A DNA stretch of 64,000 bases from UBA11957 sp963603285 (lineage in GTDB: Bacteria > Bacillota > Clostridia > Lachnospirales > Lachnospiraceae). The first letter of the stretch is position 1, and the number at the start of each line of letters is the position of its first letter. Below are positions 1 to 9,040 of this stretch, piece by piece. Below the pieces are notes generated by a model, which did not search any database, was not told where the DNA came from, and saw only the letters and a program-made list of their open reading frames with translations. The stretch is from contig CAVCMG010000011.1 of the NCBI GenBank assembly GCA_963603285.1, positions 23,357 to 87,356 of the forward strand. The letters are read 5' to 3'. Both the position numbers and the translations under genes were made by a program.

Positions 1-809
1 TCGTATTCTGGATATATCCAATCTGCCGGTCGATCTGGCTGAGCCTGACGGACTGGGATTTTATGACCGTTGATTACAACTTTATCGGATTGAAAAACTA
101 TATTTCCCTGTTTCAGGACAGCCGGTTTTATGCGGCTCTTTTAAATACCCTGATCTTTACCGCAGGAACTCTGCTGCCAACGATCGTGGGAGGTCTTGGA
201 CTGGCACTTTTACTGCAGAAAAATTTCCGGGGCAGCGGATTTTTCAAATTTATCCTGTTTTCCCCGTGGATCACGCCGACCGTAGCGATCTCGATCGTGT
301 GGACCTGGATCTTTCAACCGGACGGCGGCTTTGCTAATCAGATCTTATCCCTGTTTGGACTTCCGGCCCTGAAATGGATCAGCAGCTCCCAGACAGCGAT
401 GCTTTCCGTCATCATCGTAACGGTGTGGAAGAGTCTGGGCTATGCGATGATCTTTTATCTGTCGGCACTGGAAAAGGTGCCCACCGAACTGTACGAAGCC
501 AGCGATCTGGACGGCGCGAATGCTTTTCAGCGCTTCTGGTATATGACATTACCGAGTATCTCGCCAACCACGTTCTTCCTGATGATCATTACGATGGTCA
601 ATTCCCTGCAGGCCTACGATCAGATCCAGATCCTGACCCAGGGCGGGCCGAGCGGCAGCACGAGAACTCTGCTGTATATGTATTATCAGCTTGGCTTCCA
701 GGAATTTCACATGGGACAGGCTGCCGCAACAGCTGTCGTCATGATTCTGATCACTGTCCTGTTGTCCTGCGTACAGTTTGGAGCATCAAAAAAATGGGTG
801 AATTATTAA
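1..809 (+). CDS. sugar ABC transporter permease, MalF/UgpA type (5' partial)
   Basis: Membrane subunit of a CUT1-type carbohydrate importer. The reading frame is already open at the left edge (codons from base 3), so the true start lies outside the window; 268 residues are visible. Several hydrophobic segments and a cytoplasmic EAA loop near residues 170-190 (DLDGANAFQRFWYMTLP) that docks the ATPase identify the binding-protein-dependent permease family. It is followed 63 bp later by the second permease and then the binding lipoprotein. No ATPase gene is nearby, which is usual in Firmicutes where one MsmK-like ATPase serves several importers. The substrate cannot be read from the sequence. 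Confidence 0.93.
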   Translation, partial: VFWIYPICRSIWLSLTDWDFMTVDYNFIGLKNYISLFQDSRFYAALLNTLIFTAGTLLPTIVGGLGLALLLQKNFRGSGFFKFILFSPWITPTVAISIVWTWIFQPDGGFANQILSLFGLPALKWISSSQTAMLSVIIVTVWKSLGYAMIFYLSALEKVPTELYEASDLDGANAFQRFWYMTLPSISPTTFFLMIITMVNSLQAYDQIQILTQGGPSGSTRTLLYMYYQLGFQEFHMGQAAATAVVMILITVLLSCVQFGASKKWVNY

Positions 810-872
810 CGGCCATACGCTGCGGAGCAGATATTTTTGCAGATCGCAGCAGGGTATGACACAGGAGGACAT

Positions 873-1754
873 ATGAATACAGAAGCAACAACGCTTACAG
901 CAAAACAGGCAGGGGTCTGCACACCGGGGCATATCCTCGCAGAAACCGCCAGATATGGCGTGCTAATCATCGTCAGTATATTTACGGCATTCCCGTTTTT
1001 CTGGATGGTCGTCAGCGCGTTAAAGACAAAAACGGAGATTATGGACATTACCCATTTTCTGCCGTCCACACCGCAATGGAGCAATTTTACCTCGGTACTG
1101 TTTGATTCCCCGATCCTGCATTATGTGTGGAACAGTATGGTGATCTCGCTGATTGTGATCGCCTTGCAGATCTTTTCGGGGGCGCTGGTGGCCTATGCCA
1201 TTGTTTTTCTGGAATTTAAGGGCAGAAAGATCCTGTTTGCCATCATTATGGGAACGTATATGCTGCCGGTAGCAGCGACGTACATCCCGAGCTACATTAT
1301 TTTATCAAAAATGAACCTGTTAAATACGCTGACAGGTCTGGTGATTTCCAGTGCCGTGAGTATTTTCGGTATTTTCCTGCTCCGACAGGCGTTTATGCAG
1401 GTACCGCTGGGACTGGTGGAGGCGGCCAGAATGGACGGCGCGAGCCATTTCAGGATTCTGTGGCAGGTGGTCTGCCCGATGACCAAGTCATCGTTTATTA
1501 CCTTTGGATTGATGAGCTTTATTTCTACATACAACAACTACATGTGGCCGTCACTGGTCACCAACGATGCGAGCAAGTATCTGGTTTCCCAGGGCCTCCG
1601 CAGCTTCTTTATCGAGGGCGGAGCCTATGGTACGGAGTGGGGGCTTGTGATGGCGGCCAGCGCTGTGATCGTACTGCCGCTGTTGATCCTGTTTGCATTC
1701 ACACAGAAATGGTTCATCAATGGTATCGGTGGAGACACCGGTATGAAAGGCTGA
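873..1754 (+). CDS. sugar ABC transporter permease, MalG/UgpE type
   Basis: Second transmembrane subunit of the same CUT1 importer, 293 residues. The ATG at 873 sits 6 bases after a perfect AGGAGG (862-867), so the in-frame TTG at 837 is rejected as start. About six membrane segments, starting near residue 25, and the EAA loop EAARMDGASHFRILWQVVCP near residues 180-200 match the MalG family. It partners with the upstream permease and with the solute-binding lipoprotein 86 bp downstream. The glycine-rich C-terminus is typical of the family. Confidence 0.94.
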   Translation: MNTEATTLTAKQAGVCTPGHILAETARYGVLIIVSIFTAFPFFWMVVSALKTKTEIMDITHFLPSTPQWSNFTSVLFDSPILHYVWNSMVISLIVIALQIFSGALVAYAIVFLEFKGRKILFAIIMGTYMLPVAATYIPSYIILSKMNLLNTLTGLVISSAVSIFGIFLLRQAFMQVPLGLVEAARMDGASHFRILWQVVCPMTKSSFITFGLMSFISTYNNYMWPSLVTNDASKYLVSQGLRSFFIEGGAYGTEWGLVMAASAVIVLPLLILFAFTQKWFINGIGGDTGMKG

Positions 1755-1840
1755 GTACAGCCGATAAGAACGGTCTGCAGGGCTGTAAGTCCGGAAAAAG
1801 AAGAAAAAGCAGAACCGTAGTTCAGGAGGAGAAAAAAGTT

Positions 1841-3232
1841 ATGAAAAAACGTATCGTATCGATGGCACTGGCAGGCACTTTTGCCGTAACAGCACTGGCA
1901 GGCTGTGGCAGCACAGGTTCATCTGCCGCAGACAGCTCATCCGCAGCGGAGACAACACAGGAGAGTGCATCCACAGATAGTGCGGCAGCTGCTGACACGG
2001 CCAGTACGCAGGAAGCTGCACCGGAGGGTACCACAGAGGTGGAATTCTGGTATGCCGGTGGCAAAACAGCGGTCAATGTCGTACAGGATATTATCGATAA
2101 ATACAATGCATCCCAGTCCACATACCATGTATCTGCTGTAACACAGGCAGATTATGACGAGACATACCAGAAGCTGCAGGCAGGTATTGCCGGAAATGCA
2201 GCCCCGGATCTGGTGCTCCTGACTCCATCGGTAGCCAGAAATCTGTCGGACAAGAATCTGCTGACAGACCTGAAGCCGTATGAGGATGCAGCCGACGATT
2301 TTTCCGAGGATGACCTGATTCCGGTATTTACCAATATGGGCAAGGACCCGGAGGGAAAGACCTTTGCAATCCCGGCGTACGGGACAACACAGGTGCTGTA
2401 TTACAATATCGGCGCTTTTGAGGCGGCCGGTGTCAAGGCAGAGGATATCCATACCTGGCAGGATCTGGCAGAGGCAGCCAAAAAGATCAAGGATACCGGA
2501 AAATATACCTATGGCTGGGAACCCATGTGGGGCGCTGGCAATCTGATCGATGCCGCTTTCTCCAATGGCGCAAAGGTACTCAGCGATGATGGCACACAGG
2601 TGCTGATCAACAGCGACGAATGGGTGGAGGTATGGGAAGCCTTCCGTACATGGATCAACGATGACAAGCTGATGGCCATTCATTCCGGCGGACAGGGCTG
2701 GGAATACTGGTACAATACGATTGATGACGTATTAAACGATGTGGCCGGTGGCTATACAGGATCATCGGGAGATCAGGCAGACCTTGATTTTACAAAGGTG
2801 GCAGCCATGGAGCAGCCGGCATGGGATACAGACACAACATCCGCACCGGCGGCAGAAGCACTGACCTTAAGTGTACTGGAAGGCTCCGGCGACGCTGAAA
2901 AACAGGGCGCTTTCGACTTTATCAAGTTCTTCACCAATCCGGAAAATCAGGTCACATGGACGATGTCTACCGGATATGTGGCTGTCAATACAAAGATCAA
3001 CGACAATGCAGATTATACGGCCTATGTCGCAGAGAATCCGCAGGCATCCGTACCGTTTGCCCAGGCATCCCACGGCTCGGTGTATCCGTATGATCCGACC
3101 AACGGTGCGATCCTTGATGCATTAAAGATCGCTGCAGACAAGGTAGAGATCGACGGCGTATCCGCAAAAGAAGCACTCGACGAGGCGCAGAAAACAGCGC
3201 AGGCTGCACTGGATGAGGCACTGGGGAAATAA
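1841..3232 (+). CDS. sugar ABC transporter substrate-binding lipoprotein
   Basis: Extracytoplasmic solute-binding protein (SBP_bac_1 family), 463 residues. The start at 1841 follows AGGAGGAG (1824-1831). The N-terminus is a lipoprotein signal peptide with lipobox LAGC (Cys near residue 24), then a Ser/Ala/Thr-rich linker to about residue 60 that would space the binding domain from the membrane. The domain begins at VEFWYAGG, typical of CUT1 binding proteins. It delivers a carbohydrate to the two permeases just upstream. A longer open frame starting at 1460 overlaps the previous permease and is not used. Confidence 0.94.
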   Translation: MKKRIVSMALAGTFAVTALAGCGSTGSSAADSSSAAETTQESASTDSAAAADTASTQEAAPEGTTEVEFWYAGGKTAVNVVQDIIDKYNASQSTYHVSAVTQADYDETYQKLQAGIAGNAAPDLVLLTPSVARNLSDKNLLTDLKPYEDAADDFSEDDLIPVFTNMGKDPEGKTFAIPAYGTTQVLYYNIGAFEAAGVKAEDIHTWQDLAEAAKKIKDTGKYTYGWEPMWGAGNLIDAAFSNGAKVLSDDGTQVLINSDEWVEVWEAFRTWINDDKLMAIHSGGQGWEYWYNTIDDVLNDVAGGYTGSSGDQADLDFTKVAAMEQPAWDTDTTSAPAAEALTLSVLEGSGDAEKQGAFDFIKFFTNPENQVTWTMSTGYVAVNTKINDNADYTAYVAENPQASVPFAQASHGSVYPYDPTNGAILDALKIAADKVEIDGVSAKEALDEAQKTAQAALDEALGK

Positions 3233-3235
3233 GAT

Positions 3236-4753
3236 ATGAAAACTGTACTGGATTTTGAAATCAGTGGTACAGCAGCTTGCAGGCAGACAGGAACATTTCA
3301 GGTTCCTTCTGCCTGTAAGCAGTTGCGCATGACGTATACACTGGAAAAAAAATATGGATTTCTTGTTTTGGTTATTGTAAAAGATCCAAAAGGACAGATC
3401 CGTCTGCAGAAGCAGCTCAGCAGTACCCCTGTCCTGCAGATCGGAGAAAACGGGCTGGACACGACGCTGGGCGGTATTCCGGGAGCGATTCCGGAGGGAA
3501 AATGGCAGCTGGAGGTCTATCTGTTTGCAGAGCATATCCACCGACTGACCGGCGGTGTGAGGATTCCATTTTCCTTTGTGATCACGGAGGAGAAGGAAGA
3601 GGTGACCGAGTGTATCGGGACACATATCTGGGCGGATCAGACATTTGCATACAGCGGATTTGCCCGGGAAAAGGTGTATCAGGAGGGCGTACGCTGGTAC
3701 AAGGGGGATCTGCATACCCATACCCGGCTTTCGGATGGCAAAGAGCTCCCTGCAGGAGCCAGCCGCAAGGCGGAAATGATGCAGCTGGACTATTATATCG
3801 CAACGGAGCACAATGTGGTTCATACGGGCTGGCCGGATACAAGGGTCTGCGTTATGCCGGGGGTGGAGATGACAACGGTGCTGGGCCATGCGAATCTATT
3901 CGGACTGACCAGACGACCGCAGAGTCTGGATGCCATTTTATGTGACAGAAAGGAAGCTGCGATCGGGCAGGATATCCTGAAGGTGGCCGCGGAATGTCAT
4001 GACAACGGCTGGCTGTTTTCGGTGAACCATCCGTTTCTATATGTATGGCAGTGGCTGATGCATGAATTACCGCTTGCGGATATGGATTGTCTGGAAATCA
4101 TCAATGATCCGACGTATGCAGCGGATCCGGAGGCACAGGCGGAGCGGGCTAACCGGATGGCTGTGGCTCTGGCGGATCTTTTGTGGAATGATGGGTATCG
4201 GATCTGTGCCATCGGCGGCAGTGATTCCCATAATCTGATCGAAGAACGCTACGGCGATGCCACAGAGCCATCGATTCTGGGAGATCCGGCCACATGGCTG
4301 CACATGCACGATCTGACACCGGAGCATGTGATCGAAGCGCTGAAAAGCTGCCGGTGCTATGTGACCAGACATTGCCGGATGTTCAGTGAATTTCAGGTGT
4401 ATGGGGCGGACAATATCATGAAAAAAATCCGCTTTGGTGAGCGTATACCGGAGGAGGCGACGACGCTGGTGTACGAGATTATTATTACAGACTGTGATGA
4501 GGCGGCACAGCTGTACTGCATGGTCAATGGCAGAAAGAAAGCGCTGCAGACGGTAAAGACCGGGAATCGTACCTACACGGTGCAGGGAACGCTGCATCTG
4601 CATAAAAAGGGCTGGGACTGCCTGCGGTTCGGGGCAGAGACGACGGACGGCAGTTTTCTGTTCTTTGGAAATGCGATGACAAAAGGAGAAAAACAGTCGC
4701 AGTATGCAACACTGGGGGATGCTATGCGAAAGATCAGGGATACATGGAAATAA
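3236..4753 (+). CDS. CehA/McbA-type PHP-domain metallohydrolase
   Basis: 505-residue protein with an N-terminal beta-rich region (about 1-150) followed by a PHP-like metal-dependent phosphoesterase domain. Visible metal-binding motifs are GDLHTHT (about 157-163), ATEHN (about 185), GVEM, SVNHPF and GGSDSH (about 327). This arrangement matches CehA/McbA-family hydrolases, some of which act on carbamate or phosphodiester substrates; the substrate here is unknown. It starts 3 bp after the stop of the binding lipoprotein, so it is probably co-transcribed and may process material brought in by the transporter (inference). Its end overlaps the next gene by 10 bp. Confidence 0.85.
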   Translation: MKTVLDFEISGTAACRQTGTFQVPSACKQLRMTYTLEKKYGFLVLVIVKDPKGQIRLQKQLSSTPVLQIGENGLDTTLGGIPGAIPEGKWQLEVYLFAEHIHRLTGGVRIPFSFVITEEKEEVTECIGTHIWADQTFAYSGFAREKVYQEGVRWYKGDLHTHTRLSDGKELPAGASRKAEMMQLDYYIATEHNVVHTGWPDTRVCVMPGVEMTTVLGHANLFGLTRRPQSLDAILCDRKEAAIGQDILKVAAECHDNGWLFSVNHPFLYVWQWLMHELPLADMDCLEIINDPTYAADPEAQAERANRMAVALADLLWNDGYRICAIGGSDSHNLIEERYGDATEPSILGDPATWLHMHDLTPEHVIEALKSCRCYVTRHCRMFSEFQVYGADNIMKKIRFGERIPEEATTLVYEIIITDCDEAAQLYCMVNGRKKALQTVKTGNRTYTVQGTLHLHKKGWDCLRFGAETTDGSFLFFGNAMTKGEKQSQYATLGDAMRKIRDTWK

Positions 4754-5484
4754 AAGGAATAGTATTTGACAAGGACGGGACGTTGATTGATTTTTACAGG
4801 GTGTGGGAACCGGCCATCGTTCCGGTGGTGCAACGGCTGTTTATACAGCTGGGCCTTGTGCCTAAATCGGAAGAAACCGGGAAGATCCTGGACTGTCTGG
4901 GATACCGGGATGGTAGGATAGACCCGGAGGGGGCGATCGCCTGGAAAAGCTACCGGGGGATTGCTGAGGATATCCGGCTGGCCAGTCCGGCGGTGGCAAA
5001 AAGAGCTTCCGTGGAAGAGGTTGCGGCTGTTTTGCAACGGGAATTTTGCACGGAGGTTGCCAAAAAGAGGCAGGAGTATCCGACGTTTACGGATCTGCCA
5101 AAGCTGTGCCGGAGGCTTACACAGAAAGGGATTCGGATTGGAGTTGCCACGACGGATGATGCGGTGTCTACGAGGCATTGTCTGGACTGTCTGGGAATTT
5201 CGCAGTATATGAGCTTCTGGGGGACGGCGGACGGGCAGATGCCGGAGAAGCCGGATCCGGAGCTTTTGTATATGGCGGCGGCGCAGTGGAAGATTGCGCC
5301 GGAGGAGATCGCTGTTGTGGGGGATACGCCGAATGATATGCGGTTTGCGGCGAATGCCCGTGCAATGGGGATTGCGGTGTTAAGTGGGACGGGCAGTCGG
5401 GCTGCGCTTGCACCGTTGGCAGATGTTGTGATTGGGTCTGTTGATGATCTGTGGAAGTTGATTTGTGATTTGAAAAATGTATAA
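4744..5484 (+). CDS. HAD-superfamily phosphatase (phosphoglycolate phosphatase-like)
   Basis: 246-residue HAD hydrolase, subfamily IA with a helical cap. Motif I is DKDGT at residues 9-13 (both catalytic Asp present), motif II is the Thr in VATTDD (about residue 139), and the acidic motif is GDTPNDM (about 198-204). It likely dephosphorylates a small phosphorylated metabolite; substrate specificity cannot be inferred. The start overlaps the PHP hydrolase gene by 10 bp, so translation is probably coupled. The stop codon is followed at once by the hairpin element at 5485. Confidence 0.88.
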   Translation: MEIKGIVFDKDGTLIDFYRVWEPAIVPVVQRLFIQLGLVPKSEETGKILDCLGYRDGRIDPEGAIAWKSYRGIAEDIRLASPAVAKRASVEEVAAVLQREFCTEVAKKRQEYPTFTDLPKLCRRLTQKGIRIGVATTDDAVSTRHCLDCLGISQYMSFWGTADGQMPEKPDPELLYMAAAQWKIAPEEIAVVGDTPNDMRFAANARAMGIAVLSGTGSRAALAPLADVVIGSVDDLWKLICDLKNV

Positions 5485-5789
5485 GACGGACGCCGTGGAG
5501 TCGGAAGATCCCGCCCTCCCCATCCTTATATATTGCCACGACAGAAAGCCGTCGCGAGAAGCGGCAAGTTCTAACTGTCTGGTCAGCCATCGTAAAGGGC
5601 ACCAGCTGCATTCGCAGTGTTTTCTGATGAAAACGCTGCTCAGGGCAGCTTCAACAGCTGTCTGGGAGACAGCTGTTGTCCCTTTCCGATGTCAGCCCAG
5701 GCAGTAAGAACTTGCTCGCTTTCGCTTCGAGGCTTTCTGTCGTGGCAATATATAAGGATGGGGAGGGCGGGATCTTCTGGCTCCGCGGC
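5485..5789 (+). repeat. long imperfect palindrome E1, GACGGACG family
   Basis: GACGGACG begins on the base after the upstream stop codon. A 59-bp left arm (5492-5550) pairs with a right arm (5731-5789); only three positions are not Watson-Crick and all three are U-G or G-U pairs in the plus-strand RNA. The 180-nt interior folds further: 5566-5577 pairs with 5702-5713 (11 of 12), a near-perfect hairpin with arms CAGTGTTTT and AAAACGCTG (one wobble) lies at about 5616-5639, and a perfect 12-bp hairpin CAACAGCTGTCT/AGACAGCTGTTG lies at about 5652-5678. No plausible coding sequence is inside. An internal stretch (about 5563-5632) is shared with E2. Confidence 0.85.
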
Positions 5790-5805
5790 TGTTTTTTGGA
5801 ATGAT

Positions 5806-5859
5806 AACAAAACTCCATTCAGATACGCAGGAATGGGAAATGAGCATCTGAATGGGGTT
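5806..5859 (-). terminator. Rho-independent terminator of the BlaI/M56 operon
   Basis: Stem arms 5811-5824 and 5846-5859 pair over 14 bp with one G-U. On the minus strand the stem is followed by a T-rich run, placing transcription stop just after the M56 gene. Confidence 0.75.
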
Positions 5860-5866
5860 ATTTGAG

Positions 5867-7144
5867 CTATTTATGTGTGCATTTCGGAGAAGTATTGCTG
5901 GTTATCAGTTTTTTATCGGTTTTATAGCCACATTTGGAGCATACTTTTATAGAGTATACATTTATGACACAGCTGCCATCGGCATTTTTTATATGGCGGG
6001 TACTTTTTGTCTGTTTAAAGGTATGTTTGCATGTTTTCCTTAATTCTTCATTTGTTTCAGGGAACGGATAAATAGTTATATTGTCATCGGCTATGATGCC
6101 TTCGTCCAGTAGGGAAAAATCAAGGGCATAGTAAGGATCCCAATAAGCTAAGTCTTCATCCGATTCTATAAGATATTCTGTCAGTTCAACACCTGGTTCT
6201 GGGCACTCGTCAGAATCAACTGTTTGCAAAGGTGTATATCCCCATACGGTCGCACTGCCAAGTACGATAGACAGTGTCAGTAAAAGCATAAATAAAGGCA
6301 TATGTAATCGTTTCTTTTCGGATCGTTTCATAACAAGTGTGATTCTCCTTTTTAATAATGATTTTGACTGGCTGAAATTGCTTTGCCAGACAAGCGGAAG
6401 AGGTTCTTTCTCTGTAGCATATTGAACCAGTGATGTGGCATATGCACGTTTTTCTTCTGTCGAAAGCGGTGTCGTTACATACTGATCCGATGCACATTCA
6501 GAGACAAATGAGTAAAAGGGTAAAAGAAACCAGGCTACAGGATTAAACCAGTGCAGACAAAGTACAATCAGACATAGGAATTTGAAAAATGTGTCATGAT
6601 GTCGGGCATGAAATATTTCGTGCTGATACAAAACTGACTCAGTATCCGTACTTTTCTGATGCTCTGGAAGAATAATTCGTGTATGCCACAATCCGATTGT
6701 GAACGGTGAAGAAACATTCGCATAGATGGGTTCTTCTTCACAATTGGTGAAAGGGACAGAGGAATACATTCGGCTGACTTTGTGATATTTATACATTTCA
6801 TAACAGAAAAATATAAGGGCAAGAAAAGTACCGATAAGTACAATTGCAATAAGCCAGTATGGAATCAATAAAGTACTTTGATTTAATTGTATTTGTAGCT
6901 TATTCCGAAAGTCTACCAGAATGTGTTCGTCTTTAGGCAGAGAAAAAACAGGTTTAAATGGTACGATAGATGCAGGTAAAACATGATACAGCAGCTGAAT
7001 CGGTATCAGATAAAAGAAAATACTGATGCGAAGCAGATACATGGCTAAGATCGCATGGAAAGATTGACGGTCGGTCAGATAAAAAATCAAACAGCATATG
7101 ACGGGAACACTTCCAGCAAATGTCATAGTAAAAGGCAGTATCAT
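5867..7144 (-). CDS. M56 (BlaR1/MecR1-like) membrane metallopeptidase
   Basis: 425-residue membrane protein with N-terminal hydrophobic helices, a cytoplasmic zinc-protease loop with motif HEIFHARHHD (near residues 175-185) and another helix at about 280-300. This is the M56 family, whose members cleave a BlaI-type repressor after sensing an external signal. The extracellular C-terminus (about 130 residues) is not a penicillin-binding domain: it is acidic and ends in a Cys/His-rich segment (CKHTF, CSKCGY, KCTHK) that resembles a zinc ribbon. It starts 2 bp after the repressor gene. The likely role is signal-dependent inactivation of that repressor; the signal is unlikely to be a beta-lactam. 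Confidence 0.85.
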   Translation of the reverse strand: MILPFTMTFAGSVPVICCLIFYLTDRQSFHAILAMYLLRISIFFYLIPIQLLYHVLPASIVPFKPVFSLPKDEHILVDFRNKLQIQLNQSTLLIPYWLIAIVLIGTFLALIFFCYEMYKYHKVSRMYSSVPFTNCEEEPIYANVSSPFTIGLWHTRIILPEHQKSTDTESVLYQHEIFHARHHDTFFKFLCLIVLCLHWFNPVAWFLLPFYSFVSECASDQYVTTPLSTEEKRAYATSLVQYATEKEPLPLVWQSNFSQSKSLLKRRITLVMKRSEKKRLHMPLFMLLLTLSIVLGSATVWGYTPLQTVDSDECPEPGVELTEYLIESDEDLAYWDPYYALDFSLLDEGIIADDNITIYPFPETNEELRKTCKHTFKQTKSTRHIKNADGSCVINVYSIKVCSKCGYKTDKKLITSNTSPKCTHK

Positions 7145-7146
7145 TG

Positions 7147-7521
7147 TTATAATCCTTTCAAATAATCTAAAAGCTCGTCTCTTTCCTGTTGCGTGATCTT
7201 CTGACCACCAGTAAAAGCACTGATAAAAGTGGTCAGGGAAGAATCAAAGGATATTTTGACAATTTCTCTGGCATAGGTTTGCTGATACTCTTCTTTTGTG
7301 ATGGAAGGCGCATACAGGCGGCGTGTGCCGGTAGAAGAAAGTGTCAGATATCCTTTTTGTGTCAGATGAAGCAGGAATGTATTCAGTGTCTGTTTTTTCC
7401 AGTCTTTTTTTTCAATGGTTGTAAAGTAATTCATGAGCTGAGCGAATGTCTGTGGTTCATTAGTGTTCCATAGATGCTCAAGAATGAACAATTCAGTTTC
7501 GCTGAGTGGAACTGTTGCCAT
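7147..7521 (-). CDS. BlaI/MecI-family transcriptional repressor
   Basis: 124-residue winged-helix regulator of the penicillinase-repressor family. The N-terminal domain (SETELFILEHLWN through WKKQTLNTFLLHLTQKGYL, about residues 7-60) matches the BlaI DNA-binding fold, and the C-terminal helices carry dimerisation. An AGGAGG-like site (on the minus strand, GGAGGTTATTCC before the ATG) supports the start. It forms an operon with the M56 peptidase and diverges from the secreted-protein/ABC cluster, so the shared 227-bp intergenic region is the obvious target. Confidence 0.92.
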   Translation of the reverse strand: MATVPLSETELFILEHLWNTNEPQTFAQLMNYFTTIEKKDWKKQTLNTFLLHLTQKGYLTLSSTGTRRLYAPSITKEEYQQTYAREIVKISFDSSLTTFISAFTGGQKITQQERDELLDYLKGL

Positions 7522-7574
7522 GGAATAACCTCCTTTGTTTATTTAAATTGTATTATGCCATATAGAACAAAAAT

Positions 7575-7589
7575 AGTATAACTGTTACT
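7575..7589. promoter_or_regulatory. candidate operator in the BlaI divergent region
   Basis: Imperfect dyad AGTATAACTGTTACT, with outer AGTA/TACT half-sites, lies upstream of the BlaI gene in the divergent spacer. BlaI-family proteins bind short dyads near their own promoters; assignment here is a guess from position and symmetry. Confidence 0.3.
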
Positions 7590-7748
7590 TGTTAAAAGCG
7601 CAATGAAGAGATTGACTAAAAAAATGATAGATAAATTAGCTGGTTTGTACATTGCAGATATGGAAAAAAATTGTTATATTCAAAACGTATTATAAAAAAG
7701 AATACAAAAGCGCTTATGTATAAAAAGAAAATGAAATGGAGATAACAA

Positions 7749-8168
7749 ATGAGAAAAAAAGTAAAAAAATGGATGATTTTGATGTTGGCATTAATGTTAT
7801 CAGCAGTAGTTACAGTACCTGTAAAAGCAGAAAGAAAAAGCTGGGAATTTAATAAGGCAGCTAACAGAAGTTTTACGAATTTGGCAAGTGGAAGTAAGGC
7901 TGATGAAGAAGCAAACTGGTATGTAACGTTAAATAAAACAAAATACACCAATATTTCCGGTACTAACCGTTTTCAATGCAAAGTGTTAGATGGTAAGACT
8001 GGTGGAGATGCATCTGTGTTAGTAACGATAAGTAGTTATGCAAAAAGCAAGGCAACGATATATACGTTGGACGTATATCCGAAGTATACCTCAAAACTGG
8101 TTGGAAGAAAGGATCCAAAGAGTACTACTAAAGGAAATTTAGTGTTATGGGGATATTTTACTCCGTAA
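7749..8168 (+). CDS. small secreted protein of unknown function
   Basis: 139 residues with a clear Sec signal peptide: KKVKKW, a hydrophobic core, and a likely cleavage after VKA near residue 27. The mature part is small (about 110 residues), basic, Ser/Thr/Lys-rich and ends in LVLWGYFTP; no Cys. I do not recognise the family with certainty; the pattern of a small secreted beta-rich protein beside an ABC exporter is loosely like DUF2712 or lactococcin-972-type products. It is the first gene of the plus-strand cluster and diverges from blaI. It may be an antimicrobial or signalling protein handled by the downstream transporter (inference). Confidence 0.7.
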   Translation: MRKKVKKWMILMLALMLSAVVTVPVKAERKSWEFNKAANRSFTNLASGSKADEEANWYVTLNKTKYTNISGTNRFQCKVLDGKTGGDASVLVTISSYAKSKATIYTLDVYPKYTSKLVGRKDPKSTTKGNLVLWGYFTP

Positions 8169-8220
8169 TGCAAATAGAGGAATAAAAGTTAAGACTGCAG
8201 GTATATGTGACAGGAAGATT

Positions 8221-9030
8221 ATGAAAAAAAACAGAAAGCAGATTTTGCGATATTGCATACTGGAGATCAGAGAAAGTATCAGTGTACTGTTCTTTATTTC
8301 TATAGGCGGCTGTGTATTATGTCTTGTATTAGACAATTGGGATATGTTGAAATTAATTTCAAATCCACGAAATACATTAGGTGTTGCGGAATATCTGAAT
8401 AATTCGTTTAGCTGGGGATTTTATGGAATCTTCGTTTTTGCAGCTATGGCTGCAGTTGCCTATGGACTGGGATATTATCGGGATTATAAAGCGGGTATTA
8501 TATTAAATGTGGTTGCAAAAACATCACTCAATGGATATTGTTTTGGTAAACTGACAGCTGTGTTCTGTTCAAGTTTTTGTGCGGCCTTTTTGAGTATAGG
8601 GCTTTTTTCAGCTGTACTCGCACAGTATCTGCCATTAGTTTCACAGGAAATGCTGGTTTCACAGGCAGATGCTTTATGTATGGCACTCGCTAAATCAGGT
8701 AATTATGAAACATATGTTATCCTGCGATGTTTTATGATGGCTCTTTGGTGTGGTGTATATGGTGTTGTGGTTATTTGCGTATCCTCAATTGTCAAAAATG
8801 CAGGAATGAGTATTGTTCTGGTAATTGCAGTGCGTTATATGATCAATACGTTATGCAATGTGTTGGGTATAGTGGCTGTATATAGACCATCCAGCTGGTT
8901 TGCCATGGATAACAGTGCGTTTTCAGATGCGTGGACATTCGTGCTTTGTCTGGGATATGTCATTATAGTAACAGGGGTGGCAGGTATGATATTTAAAAGA
9001 AACGTGACAAAAAAGGTGCAGAGAGGATAA
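8221..9030 (+). CDS. ABC-2-like membrane protein
   Basis: 269-residue integral membrane protein with about six hydrophobic segments (near residues 20-40, 80-105, 115-140, 180-200, 205-230 and 235-255). Length and topology fit the permease half of a small ABC exporter of the lantibiotic-immunity or bacteriocin type; no motif allows a firm family name. AGGAAG precedes the ATG. It is followed 10 bp later by the anchored protein and, further on, by a second permease and the ATPase. Confidence 0.7.
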   Translation: MKKNRKQILRYCILEIRESISVLFFISIGGCVLCLVLDNWDMLKLISNPRNTLGVAEYLNNSFSWGFYGIFVFAAMAAVAYGLGYYRDYKAGIILNVVAKTSLNGYCFGKLTAVFCSSFCAAFLSIGLFSAVLAQYLPLVSQEMLVSQADALCMALAKSGNYETYVILRCFMMALWCGVYGVVVICVSSIVKNAGMSIVLVIAVRYMINTLCNVLGIVAVYRPSSWFAMDNSAFSDAWTFVLCLGYVIIVTGVAGMIFKRNVTKKVQRG

Positions 9031-9040
9031 GAAAAACAAA

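Noticed and set aside
4645..4654. GACGGACGG inside the PHP hydrolase gene
   Set aside because: It lies in a coding region and is not followed by an inverted arm.
5477..5865. Short open frames inside element E1
   Set aside because: They follow the palindrome arms, lack family similarity and proper start signals; the region is better explained by its fold.
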